A DNA stretch of 13,716 nucleotides from RYN-124 sp046262175 (GTDB lineage: Bacteria > Actinomycetota > Actinomycetes > Mycobacteriales > SCTD01), in NCBI GenBank assembly GCA_046262175.1, contig JBHENF010000157.1:1-13716 (forward strand), in the 5' to 3' direction. Numbering within the stretch: position 1 is the stretch's first letter; each line of letters begins with the position of its first letter. This document shows, piece after piece, positions 6,794 through 13,363 of this stretch. The notes under the pieces are model-generated. The model saw only the letters and a program-made list of their open reading frames with translations, did not search any database and was not told the DNA's origin. Made by a program: the position numbers and the translations under genes.

Positions 6794-7014
6794 GGCTCCC
6801 ACGACGCGGCCAGCGCGCGGATCCGCAGCGCGACGTCGAGGGGGTCGGCTCCGCCCGCCACGGCCATGCCGGCCAGCCACGTCGTCAGCGGCGCTGCGGG
6901 GCGCTCCACACCGTGCGCCACGTCGCGGGCGAGGTCGAGCACGTCGCGGGTGTCCGGCCGAGCGACGCCGAGCTCGTCGGCAACGGCCTGCGCCCACTCG
7001 TCCAGCCGGCTCAC
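6790..7014 (-). CDS. DUF6457-type small protein of the molybdenum cofactor cluster
   Basis: A 74-residue, probably all-helical protein: MSRLDEWAQAVADELGV, then DVLDLARDVAHGVERPAAPL (residues about 24-43) and a small-residue-rich helix TTWLAGMAVAGG. I recognise the LARDxAHxVERPAAPLTT pattern as the domain called DUF6457, which travels with MobA and can be fused to it. No catalytic motif is visible and the function is not established. The GTG start at 7014 overlaps the mobA stop as GTGA, and its own stop overlaps the moeA start the same way. Translational coupling with both neighbours is therefore likely. A GAGGGGG stretch 5 bases before the GTG can serve as ribosome site. A partner or stabiliser for MobA or MoeA is a guess from position. 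Confidence 0.8.
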   Translation of the reverse strand: MSRLDEWAQAVADELGVARPDTRDVLDLARDVAHGVERPAAPLTTWLAGMAVAGGADPLDVALRIRALAASWEP

Positions 7015-7580
7015 GCGTTCCCCCTCGCCGTCGTCAGGTCGTCCGCCGTGTCGCAGTCGAACCAGGTCGGGAGCGTGCCCGGTGCGGTGGGTACGAACAC
7101 CCGCGCCGCATCCAGTGCCGCCAGCACGTGCCCGAGCCGTGCGCCGGACGGCTCCGCCGGCAGCGCGTCGCGTAGCGCGTCCGTCCGCCAGACGCCGACG
7201 AGCAGCTGGTCGCGACCGTCGGCGTCGGTGAGCACGGCTCCGTCCGCGGTGGCCGCGTCGCGCAGCAGCCGGATGGTGGCCGCGTCGAGGAAGGGCAGGT
7301 CCGCGGCCAGTAGGGCGACCTGGTCCGCGGTGACGTACGGCAGGCCGGCGGCCAGCGCGGCGACCGGCCCGCCGCCGGGCGGTTCCTCCCGTACCCAGGT
7401 CACTGCCCGGGCCGTCGGCCGCTCCGGACCGACGCAGGTCACGGTCGCGGCGTCGGCGACAGCGAGCACGACCCGGTCGAGCAGCGACACCTCGCCGACC
7501 AGCAGCGCCGGCTTGTCCGCGCCGCCGAGGCGACGGGCGGAGCCGCCGGCGAGCACGACGGCGTCGTACGGCTCAGCCAC
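7011..7580 (-). CDS. mobA: MobA-type molybdenum cofactor guanylyltransferase
   Basis: Nucleotidyltransferase that joins GMP to Mo-molybdopterin to form the MGD cofactor used by formate dehydrogenases and other DMSO-reductase-family enzymes. The 189-residue product shows the nucleotide-binding LAGGSARRLGGADKPAL at residues 10-26, EEPPGGGPVAALAAGL in the middle, and the metal-binding LLAADLPFL. It ends with a MobA-like FDCDTADDLTTA. Length and motif order fit MobA. A MobA-like transferase for another nucleotide, such as the CTP-using MocA, is less likely, since the bis-MGD enzymes implied by selA/selB need GMP. GTG at 7580 is the likely start, overlapping the moaA stop by 8 bases. The downstream overlap is GTGA at 7011-7014. 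Confidence 0.88.
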   Translation of the reverse strand: MAEPYDAVVLAGGSARRLGGADKPALLVGEVSLLDRVVLAVADAATVTCVGPERPTARAVTWVREEPPGGGPVAALAAGLPYVTADQVALLAADLPFLDAATIRLLRDAATADGAVLTDADGRDQLLVGVWRTDALRDALPAEPSGARLGHVLAALDAARVFVPTAPGTLPTWFDCDTADDLTTARGNA

Positions 7581-8553
7581 CGATGGCGGACATCGGCCGG
7601 TCCGGCTGGAGGAAGGAAGGCTCGTTGATCCCGTGCCCCGCCTTCTTGCCGAGCACGGCCACGGTCATGCGCTCGGCCAGCTCCGCGTCCGTCGCGCCGG
7701 CGCGCAGCGCAGTGCGCAGGTCGGACTCCTCGCGGGCGAACAGGCAGGTACGCAGCTGCCCGTCGGCGGTCAGCCGGATGCGGTCGCAGGTGCCGCAAAA
7801 CGGGCGGGTGACGGAGCCGACCACGCCGACGCGGGCCGGGCCGCCGTCGACGAGCCACAGCTCGGCGGGCGCGCTGCCGCGGGTCTCGTCTGGGGTCAGG
7901 GTGTGTCGCACGGACAGGTGTTCGAGCACCTCCTCGGCGGTCACCATCTGACCGCGGTCCCAGGAGTGCTGCGGGTCGAGCGGCATCTGCTCGATGAAGC
8001 GCAGCTCGTAGCCGAGGTCCAGGCACCAGTCGAGCAGGTCGGCGGCCTCGTTGTCGTTGACGTCGCGCATCAGGACGGTGTTGACCTTCACCGGCTCGAG
8101 GCCGGCCGCCTTCGCCGCTGCCAGCCCGGCAATGACGTCGGCCAGCCGGTCGCGGCGCGTGAGGGCGAGGAAGCGGTCGCGGCGCAGGGTGTCGAGGCTG
8201 ACGTTGACGCGCGTGAGGCCGGCGTCGCGCAGCGGCTGGGCGAGCTTCGTCAGACCGAGGCCGTTCGACGTGAGCGACAGGTCGACGAGGGGCGCGAGTC
8301 GCGCGATCAGGCCAGGCAGCCCTGGTCGCACGAGCGGCTCCCCGCCGGTGAGCCGGACGGTCCGGACGCCGAGCGAGGCGGCGACCGTGACGAGCCGCAC
8401 GAGCTCGTCGTCCGACAGCAGCTCCGCGGACGGCAGCCAGGGCAGGCCCTCGGCGGGCATGCAGTAGGTGCAGCGCAGGTTGCACTTGTCCGTCAGCGAC
8501 ACCCGCATGTCCGTGGCGACCCGCCCGAACGTGTCGAGCAGCGTCGCCGTCAT
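7573..8553 (-). CDS. moaA: MoaA, GTP 3',8-cyclase (radical SAM)
   Basis: Catalyses the first step of molybdenum cofactor synthesis, turning GTP into 3',8-cyclo-GTP. The 326-residue protein has the radical-SAM cluster motif with Cys24, Cys28 and Cys31 (CNLRCTYCMP) and GGEP at 70-73. The second cluster, which binds GTP, uses Cys253, Cys256 and Cys270 (FCGTC...RTC). The functional C-terminal Gly-Gly is kept at residues 325-326 and SAIGG ends the chain. The ATG at 8553 gives MTATLLDTFGRVATDMRVSLTDKC, the standard beginning. It lies 19 bases after the MBL gene and has a possible promoter of its own (TACGCT 6 bases upstream). moaC, moaD, moaE and mogA are not in the window. Confidence 0.97.
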   Translation of the reverse strand: MTATLLDTFGRVATDMRVSLTDKCNLRCTYCMPAEGLPWLPSAELLSDDELVRLVTVAASLGVRTVRLTGGEPLVRPGLPGLIARLAPLVDLSLTSNGLGLTKLAQPLRDAGLTRVNVSLDTLRRDRFLALTRRDRLADVIAGLAAAKAAGLEPVKVNTVLMRDVNDNEAADLLDWCLDLGYELRFIEQMPLDPQHSWDRGQMVTAEEVLEHLSVRHTLTPDETRGSAPAELWLVDGGPARVGVVGSVTRPFCGTCDRIRLTADGQLRTCLFAREESDLRTALRAGATDAELAERMTVAVLGKKAGHGINEPSFLQPDRPMSAIGG

Positions 8554-8559
8554 GGGCTG

Positions 8560-8565
8560 AGCGTA
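8560..8565 (-). promoter_or_regulatory. Candidate leaderless -10 box for moaA
   Basis: The minus strand reads TACGCT, then 6 bases, then the moaA ATG at 8553. This is a TANNNT box in leaderless spacing, in the only non-overlapping gap of the downstream half of the operon. No Shine-Dalgarno sequence precedes moaA. It could be an internal promoter that lets the cofactor genes be expressed without the upstream genes. Confidence 0.5.
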
Positions 8566-8572
8566 CGGCGCA

Positions 8573-9199
8573 TCAGTGCCCTCGGCTGACCCATGCGTCG
8601 TAGTCGGCGGCCTCCGCGCCGACAGTGGTCTCGTCGCCGTGGCCGGCTAGGACGCGAGTCTGCGGCGGCAGGGTGAGCACGCGTTCGCGCAGCGAGTCGA
8701 GGATCGTCGGGAAGTCGCTGTACGACCGACCGGTGGCGCCCGGTCCGCCCTTGAACAGCGTGTCCCCGCTGAACAGGACGCCGAGCTCCGGTGCGCGCAG
8801 GCAGACGGCGCCGGGGGCGTGCCCGGGGGTGTGCAGGACCGTCAGCGCAGTCCCCGCGACCATCAGCTGCTGCCCGTCCGCCAGGGACTCCGTCTGCACG
8901 CCCGGGTGCGTCATGTCCCAGAGCACTCGGTCGGCGGGGTGCAGCAGGACGGGCGCGCCGGTGGCCTTGGCCAGCGCCGGGGCGACCGTCACGTGGTCGT
9001 TGTGCGCGTGCGTGCACACGATGGCGACGACGTGACGGCCCGCGACCGCGTCGAGGATCGGCTGCAGGCTGTGCGGCGCGTCGACGACCACGACCTCGCT
9101 GTCGTCGCCGAGGAGCCACACGTTGTTGTCGACGTCGAAGTCCTGCCCGTCCAAGGAGAAGACCCCGGACGTCGTGAGGTGCTCGACCCGCGCGGTCAC
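8573..9199 (-). CDS. MBL-fold metallohydrolase, glyoxalase II-like, partner of MscR
   Basis: A 208-residue metallo-beta-lactamase-fold hydrolase. Metal ligands are visible as THAHNDH (His64, His66, Asp68, His69), His127 in TPGHAPG, Asp146 in FSGDTLF and His187 in GHGDE, so the binuclear site is complete. This set is typical of hydroxyacylglutathione-hydrolase-like thioesterases. The gene is fused by a GTGA overlap (9196-9199) to mscR, as in M. tuberculosis, where a similar protein (Rv2260) follows mscR (Rv2259). The likely role is hydrolysis of S-formylmycothiol to formate and mycothiol, or a related mycothiol thioester; this is inference from context. The GTG at 9199 begins VTARVEHLTTSGVFSLDG. 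The far longer open frame extending to 9991 runs across mscR and is rejected. Confidence 0.88.
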   Translation of the reverse strand: MTARVEHLTTSGVFSLDGQDFDVDNNVWLLGDDSEVVVVDAPHSLQPILDAVAGRHVVAIVCTHAHNDHVTVAPALAKATGAPVLLHPADRVLWDMTHPGVQTESLADGQQLMVAGTALTVLHTPGHAPGAVCLRAPELGVLFSGDTLFKGGPGATGRSYSDFPTILDSLRERVLTLPPQTRVLAGHGDETTVGAEAADYDAWVSRGH

Positions 9200-10275
9200 A
9201 GCACGACGACCGAGCGCAGGACGTCGCCGCGCTCCATCTTGGCGAACGCGTCCTCGACCCCGTCGAGCGCGATCCGCTCGCTGACGAAGCCGTCGAGGTC
9301 GAGCCGGCCCTGCTGCCAGAGGTCGACGAGCAGCGGGAAGTCGCGGGAAGGCAGGCAGTCGCCGTACCAGGAAGACTTCAGGGCGCCACCCCGGCCGAAC
9401 ACCTCGATGAGCGGCAGCTCCAGCGTCATCGTGGGGTTCGGGACGCCGACCAGGACGACGGTGCCGGCGAGGTCGCGCGCGTCGAATGCCTGCCGGTAGG
9501 TGTCGGGCCGGCCGACCGCCTCGATGACCACGTCGGGGCCGAAGCCCCCGGTGAGGTCGCGCAGCTGCTGGACGACGTCGCCGTGCGCGTCGACGGTGTG
9601 CGTCGCGCCGAAACGCCGCGCCCACTCGAGCTTGCGCTCGTCGAGGTCCACGGCGATGACCTGGCGGGCTCCCGCGTACACCGCACCGGCGATCGCTGCG
9701 TTGCCGACGCCGCCGCAGCCGATGACCGCGACGGTGTCCCCCTTGACGACGGGAGCGGTGTTGACCGCAGCTCCGAAGCCGGCCATGACGCCGCAGCCGA
9801 TGAGCCCGGCAGCGGCGGGGTCGGACTCCGGGACCTTCGTGCACTGCCCCGCGTGCACGAGCGTCTTGTCGGCGAACGCGCCGATGCCCAGCGCGGGCGA
9901 CAGGGGCGTGCCGTCCTCGAGGGTCATGGGCTGCGCGGCGTTGAACGTGTCGAAGCAGTACCAGGGCCGGCCGCGCCGGCATGCGCGGCACTCCCCGCAG
10001 ACGGCCCGCCAGTTCAGGACGACGAAGTCGCCGGGCGCGACGGACGTGACGCCCTCGCCGACGGACTCGACGCGGCCGGCGGCCTCGTGGCCCAGCAGGA
10101 ACGGGAACTCGTCGTTGATGCCGCCCTCGCGGTAGTGCAGGTCGGTGTGGCAGACGCCGCAGGCCTCGACCTTCACGACCGCCTCCCCGGACCCGGGGTC
10201 GGGCACGACGACCGTCTCCACGGTGACCGGGGCGCCCTTGCTGCGGGCGACGACTCCTCGTACCTGCTGCGACAT
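9196..10275 (-). CDS. mscR: MscR, S-(hydroxymethyl)mycothiol dehydrogenase / S-nitrosomycothiol reductase
   Basis: Zinc-dependent medium-chain dehydrogenase that oxidises the formaldehyde-mycothiol adduct with NAD+ and can also reduce S-nitrosomycothiol. The 359-residue product is very close to M. tuberculosis MscR as I recall it, for example ACGVCHTDLHYREGGINDE and LNWRAVCGECRACRRGRP. Catalytic zinc ligands include Cys42 and His63-Glu64 (GHEAAG). The structural zinc uses Cys93, Cys96, Cys99 and Cys107. The NAD site is VIGCGGVGNAAIAGA. The ATG at 10275 gives MSQQVRGVVARSKGAP, the family start. It follows selB after only 4 bases and overlaps the hydrolase gene. Placement between selenocysteine and molybdenum cofactor genes suggests its formate product feeds a formate dehydrogenase. 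Confidence 0.96.
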   Translation of the reverse strand: MSQQVRGVVARSKGAPVTVETVVVPDPGSGEAVVKVEACGVCHTDLHYREGGINDEFPFLLGHEAAGRVESVGEGVTSVAPGDFVVLNWRAVCGECRACRRGRPWYCFDTFNAAQPMTLEDGTPLSPALGIGAFADKTLVHAGQCTKVPESDPAAAGLIGCGVMAGFGAAVNTAPVVKGDTVAVIGCGGVGNAAIAGAVYAGARQVIAVDLDERKLEWARRFGATHTVDAHGDVVQQLRDLTGGFGPDVVIEAVGRPDTYRQAFDARDLAGTVVLVGVPNPTMTLELPLIEVFGRGGALKSSWYGDCLPSRDFPLLVDLWQQGRLDLDGFVSERIALDGVEDAFAKMERGDVLRSVVVL

Positions 10276-10279
10276 GGCC

Positions 10280-12016
10280 CTACCGCACCACCTCGCGCAG
10301 CGACCCGTCCACTCGACGGGTCCAGCCGCGGCCGTCGAGGTGCTCCAGCAGCGGGATCGCGACCCGCCGGGTGGTGCCCAGCGCCTGCCGCGCGGTGCTC
10401 GCGGTGAACGGCTGGGGCAGTGCCGCGAGCAGCCGCATGGCGCGCGCCGGCCCGTCCGGCAGCAGCAGCACGCCGTCCGGAAGCTGGACGAGGCGGCCGG
10501 CGGCGACCGCGGCCGCGACCTCCTGCCGGGTGAGCCCGAGCGCGTCGAGGTCGGGCTGCTCGGGTGCGTCGAAGGGCGCAGCCGCAAGCCGCTCCTCCAG
10601 CGCGGTGACGCCCGGCCCGAGCCGGGGGACCGCGCCGGGGCGGCGGAGCCGGCCGGCGACGTGCTCGAGCCCGGCCTCGGCCGCGAGCGGCGCCAGCAGC
10701 GCCCGGTCCGGCAGCCCGACCCGCCGACGGGCGGCCTCGTCGGGCAGCCCGACCTCCAGCGGCGCGGCTTCGGCGTGGCCGTCCACCGCCGCGACCAGCT
10801 CCTGCACCCACCTCTCCCACTGGGGATCCGCGACGAGCCACTCACCCAGGACGCGCACCCCCTCGGCCGCACCGACGGCCAGCCCGAGCGCGCTGAGGTC
10901 GGCCGCCCGTGCCGCGCCCCGGCGCGCGACCTCCTGCACGAGATCTGGCACGCCAGGCGCCAGCTGCGCCGCCCGGGCACCGGCGGCACCGCGCCGGCGC
11001 AGCTCGGGCGGGTCGGCGTCCAGCACCACCACGCCCGCCACGACCGCCTGCGCCCCTGGGTCGCGCAGCAGCGCGCGGTCGCCGGCCTGCAGCGGCAGCG
11101 GCCGGCCGAGCTGCAGCCGCACGACGTCGTCGCCGAGAGGCCGCACCCGTACGGCGACAGCGGCCGACCCGACGTGCAGGACCAGCTGCCCCGGCAGATC
11201 CGGCTCGGTAACCCGCACGTCCAGCACGCCGGCGGCGCGCCACGCTCCCGGCGTCAGCAGGGCGTCGCCCCGCCCGATCTCGGACCGCTCCACCCCGCGA
11301 AGGTTGACGGCCACCCGCGCGACCGCCGGCACCTGCTCGTACGACGTCCCGAGGCTCTGCAGTCCGCGGACGCGTACCCGCCGGCCGTCGACCTCGAGCT
11401 CCTCGCCGACGCGCAGCGCACCCGCGCCGAGCGTCCCGGTGACGACCGTGCCGCTGCCGCGGATCGTGAAGGACCGGTCCACCCACAGGCGCACCCGCGC
11501 AGCGACGTCCGGTGCCGGCAGCTGCGCGACCAGTCCGTCCAGCGCGTTCCGCAGCTCGCCCAACCCGGCCCCGGTGACACCTGACACGGCGACGTGCGCG
11601 ACGCGCCCCAGCGACGACTTCTCCAGCAACGCCAGCGCCTGCGCCGTCGCCGGACCTGGATCCGCCAGGTCGCTGCGGGTCACGGCGAGCAGCCCCGACG
11701 TCAGCCCGAGCGCATCGACGGCCGCCAGGTGCTCGGTCGACTGCTGCCGCCACCCCTCGTCCGCGGCCACCACGAAAAGCACCGACGGCGACGGCCCCAG
11801 CCCCGCGAGCATGTTGCCGATGAACCGGCTGTGCCCTGGTACGTCGACGAAGCCGAGCACCGCTCCCGAGGGCAGCGAGGTCCACGCGTAGCCGAGGTCG
11901 ATGGTCATGCCGCGCTCGCGCTCCTGCGCCCACCGGTCCGGCTCCATCCCGGTGAGCGCCCGTACGAGCGTGGACTTGCCGTGGTCGACGTGGCCGGCGG
12001 TGGCCACTACGTGCAC
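10280..12016 (-). CDS. selB: SelB, selenocysteine-specific translation elongation factor
   Basis: GTPase that delivers selenocysteyl-tRNA to UGA codons carrying a SECIS hairpin. The 578-residue protein begins VHVVATAGHVDHGKS, with the G1 loop at residues 8-15. G2 is RGMTID (35-40), G3 is DVPGH (58-62), and the G4 element reads TRSD (113-116), arginine replacing the usual lysine. EF-Tu-like domains 2 and 3 follow (WVDRSFTIRGSGTVVTGTL). The rest, from about residue 340, is a helical winged-helix region for SECIS binding, low in recognisable motifs, as is normal. The GTG at 12016 overlaps the selA stop by 10 bases. A second GTG at 12007 would form a TAGTG junction but shortens the conserved N-terminus slightly. 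The stop codon is TAG, not UGA. Confidence 0.95.
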   Translation of the reverse strand: MHVVATAGHVDHGKSTLVRALTGMEPDRWAQERERGMTIDLGYAWTSLPSGAVLGFVDVPGHSRFIGNMLAGLGPSPSVLFVVAADEGWRQQSTEHLAAVDALGLTSGLLAVTRSDLADPGPATAQALALLEKSSLGRVAHVAVSGVTGAGLGELRNALDGLVAQLPAPDVAARVRLWVDRSFTIRGSGTVVTGTLGAGALRVGEELEVDGRRVRVRGLQSLGTSYEQVPAVARVAVNLRGVERSEIGRGDALLTPGAWRAAGVLDVRVTEPDLPGQLVLHVGSAAVAVRVRPLGDDVVRLQLGRPLPLQAGDRALLRDPGAQAVVAGVVVLDADPPELRRRGAAGARAAQLAPGVPDLVQEVARRGAARAADLSALGLAVGAAEGVRVLGEWLVADPQWERWVQELVAAVDGHAEAAPLEVGLPDEAARRRVGLPDRALLAPLAAEAGLEHVAGRLRRPGAVPRLGPGVTALEERLAAAPFDAPEQPDLDALGLTRQEVAAAVAAGRLVQLPDGVLLLPDGPARAMRLLAALPQPFTASTARQALGTTRRVAIPLLEHLDGRGWTRRVDGSLREVVR

Positions 12017-13275
12017 GCGCGCACCGCGTCCCGCACTCGCTCGTCATCCGCCGGTGGGATGCACCGCAGGTCGAGCAGGCAGCGGTCCTTCTCGACCCGC
12101 GCCACGACGCAGGGATCCCCGACCCGCAGCGGCTCCGCAAGCCGCGCGTCAATCGCCACGGCCCAGCCCGGCAGGACGAGCCCGGGCGCACCGCCGCCCC
12201 CGACGGCTCCGTCCGACGGCACGACCTCACCGCCCACGGCGACGGCCAGCGCCTCGCACCGCTCGCGGAGCCCCGCGGCCCGAATCGCCTGCCAGGCAGG
12301 CGTCTCCGGCCCGCGCAGCGTCGCCTCCAGCGCAGCGAGCGTCGTCTTCTCCACCCGCAGCGCGCGCACCAGCGGGTGCCGCCGCACCTGCTCCACGAGG
12401 TTCGCCCGGCCGAAGACGAGACCGGCCTGCGGTCCGCCGAGCAGCTTGTCGCCGCTGCACGTGACCAGCTCGGCACCGTCGGTCAGAGCCGACGTCACGT
12501 CCGGCTCGTCGGGCAGCAGCGGCTCGCGGTGCAGCAGCCCGCTGCCGACGTCGGCCACGACCAGCGTGCCCAGGGACGCGAGCTCCGCGACCGTCACCGA
12601 CGACGTGAAGCCCTCGACCCGGAAGTTGCTCGGGTGCACCTTGAGCACGCAGCCGGTCTCCGCGCCGACCGCCGCGCGGTAGTCCGCCAGCGAGGTGCGG
12701 TTGGTCGTGCCGACTTCGCGCAGCCGCGCCCCCGTCGACGCGATGAGGTCCGGCAGCCGGAAGCCGTCGCCGATCTCGACCATCTCGCCACGGCTGACCA
12801 CCACGTCCCGGCCCGCCGCCAGCGCGGTCGTCGCGAGGACCAGGGCGGCCGCGCCGTTGTTGACGACCAGCACGTCCTCGGCCGCGGGCACCGCTGCTCG
12901 CAGCGCCGCGAGGGTGCCCCGGCCGCGTCGTGCCCGCGCGCCGGTGCGCACGTCGAACTCCACGTCGACGTACCCGGCCGCCACGGCCATGGCCTCCACC
13001 GCCGCCGGCGACAGGGGCGCCCTACCGAGGTTGGTGTGCAGCACCACGCCGGTCGCGTTCAGGACCGGCCGCATCGATGTCGACGACGGCGGCAGGAGCG
13101 CCACCGCGGCATCGGCAACCGCGTCGGGCGTCAACGATCCGGCCCGCGCCTGCGCCTGCGCCTCGACGACCGCCGCCTTGACGGCCGACCGGCCCAGCCG
13201 GCCGGAAGCGGCGACCAGCCGCGGATCAGCGAGCACCGCATCGGTCCGCGGTACCCGCCGTCGCGCGTCGCTCAT
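12007..13275 (-). CDS. selA: SelA, L-seryl-tRNA(Sec) selenium transferase
   Basis: PLP enzyme that converts seryl-tRNA(Sec) to selenocysteyl-tRNA(Sec) using selenophosphate. The 422-residue protein shows NATGVVLHTNLGRAPLS (residues 73-89), NNGAAALVLA (139-148), SRGEMVEIGDGFRLPD (161-176) and EVGTTNRTSLADY. It also has the PLP-lysine segment CSGDKLLGGPQAG with Lys277. Length and motifs are normal. The ATG at 13275 begins MSDARRRVPRTDAVLADPRL, typical of actinobacterial SelA. A weak GGGAG precedes it by 10 bases. The longer frame to 13455 crosses the divergent pirin gene and is rejected. It is the first gene of the eight-gene run and ends with TAG. selD and the tRNA-Sec gene are not in the window. 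Confidence 0.96.
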   Translation of the reverse strand: MSDARRRVPRTDAVLADPRLVAASGRLGRSAVKAAVVEAQAQARAGSLTPDAVADAAVALLPPSSTSMRPVLNATGVVLHTNLGRAPLSPAAVEAMAVAAGYVDVEFDVRTGARARRGRGTLAALRAAVPAAEDVLVVNNGAAALVLATTALAAGRDVVVSRGEMVEIGDGFRLPDLIASTGARLREVGTTNRTSLADYRAAVGAETGCVLKVHPSNFRVEGFTSSVTVAELASLGTLVVADVGSGLLHREPLLPDEPDVTSALTDGAELVTCSGDKLLGGPQAGLVFGRANLVEQVRRHPLVRALRVEKTTLAALEATLRGPETPAWQAIRAAGLRERCEALAVAVGGEVVPSDGAVGGGGAPGLVLPGWAVAIDARLAEPLRVGDPCVVARVEKDRCLLDLRCIPPADDERVRDAVRACT

Positions 13276-13296
13276 GGCCGCAAGTCTCCCAGTCGC

Positions 13297-13322
13297 GGGA
13301 ATGCCGCTCGCTGGGCTACGTT
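13297..13322 (+). promoter_or_regulatory. SigR/SigH-like ECF promoter for the pirin gene
   Basis: GGGAAT at 13297-13302, a 16-base spacer, then CGTTG at 13319-13323 (core GTT at 13320-13322). This matches the published Streptomyces SigR / mycobacterial SigH pattern (GGGAAY, 16-17 bases, SGTT) used for thiol-oxidative stress genes. The start of transcription would fall near 13329, leaving a leader of about 35 bases that contains the AAGGAG ribosome site. This rests on pattern recognition only. Confidence 0.5.
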
Positions 13323-13326
13323 GTAG

Positions 13327-13341
13327 TTGAGCACTTGAGCA
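13327..13341 (+). repeat. Tandem TTGAGCA repeat, possible operator
   Basis: TTGAGCA at 13327-13333 and 13335-13341, separated by one base (8-base period). It is preceded directly by a small palindrome CTACGTTGTAG (13316-13326). The copies lie over the predicted transcription start of the pirin gene, in an AT-richer patch than the surroundings. A regulator-binding site is plausible but the regulator is unknown. Confidence 0.4.
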
Positions 13342-13350
13342 TTTCCGACG

Positions 13351-13356
13351 AAGGAG
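13351..13356 (+). promoter_or_regulatory. Ribosome binding site of the pirin gene
   Basis: AAGGAG followed by 7 bases and GTG at 13364. This strong Shine-Dalgarno site fixes the pirin start, which is followed in frame by an uninterrupted pirin sequence to the window edge. Confidence 0.8.
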
Positions 13357-13363
13357 CGCCGCC

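Noticed and set aside
6307..8589. 760-codon plus-strand frame, the longest in the window
   Set aside because: Antisense shadow of moeA, DUF6457, mobA and moaA; no domain recognisable.
9196..9198. Possibility that TGA stops in this Sec-encoding cluster (mscR, MBL, moaA, mobA, DUF6457) are selenocysteine codons
   Set aside because: Each protein is full length for its family at the TGA, and the following bases do not continue the family or show a clear hairpin.
13276..13363. Searched for a tRNA-Sec gene between selA and pirin, where sel genes are sometimes linked
   Set aside because: The 88-base gap is too short for the roughly 95-base tRNA-Sec, has no acceptor/T-arm pattern, and is explained better as a divergent promoter.
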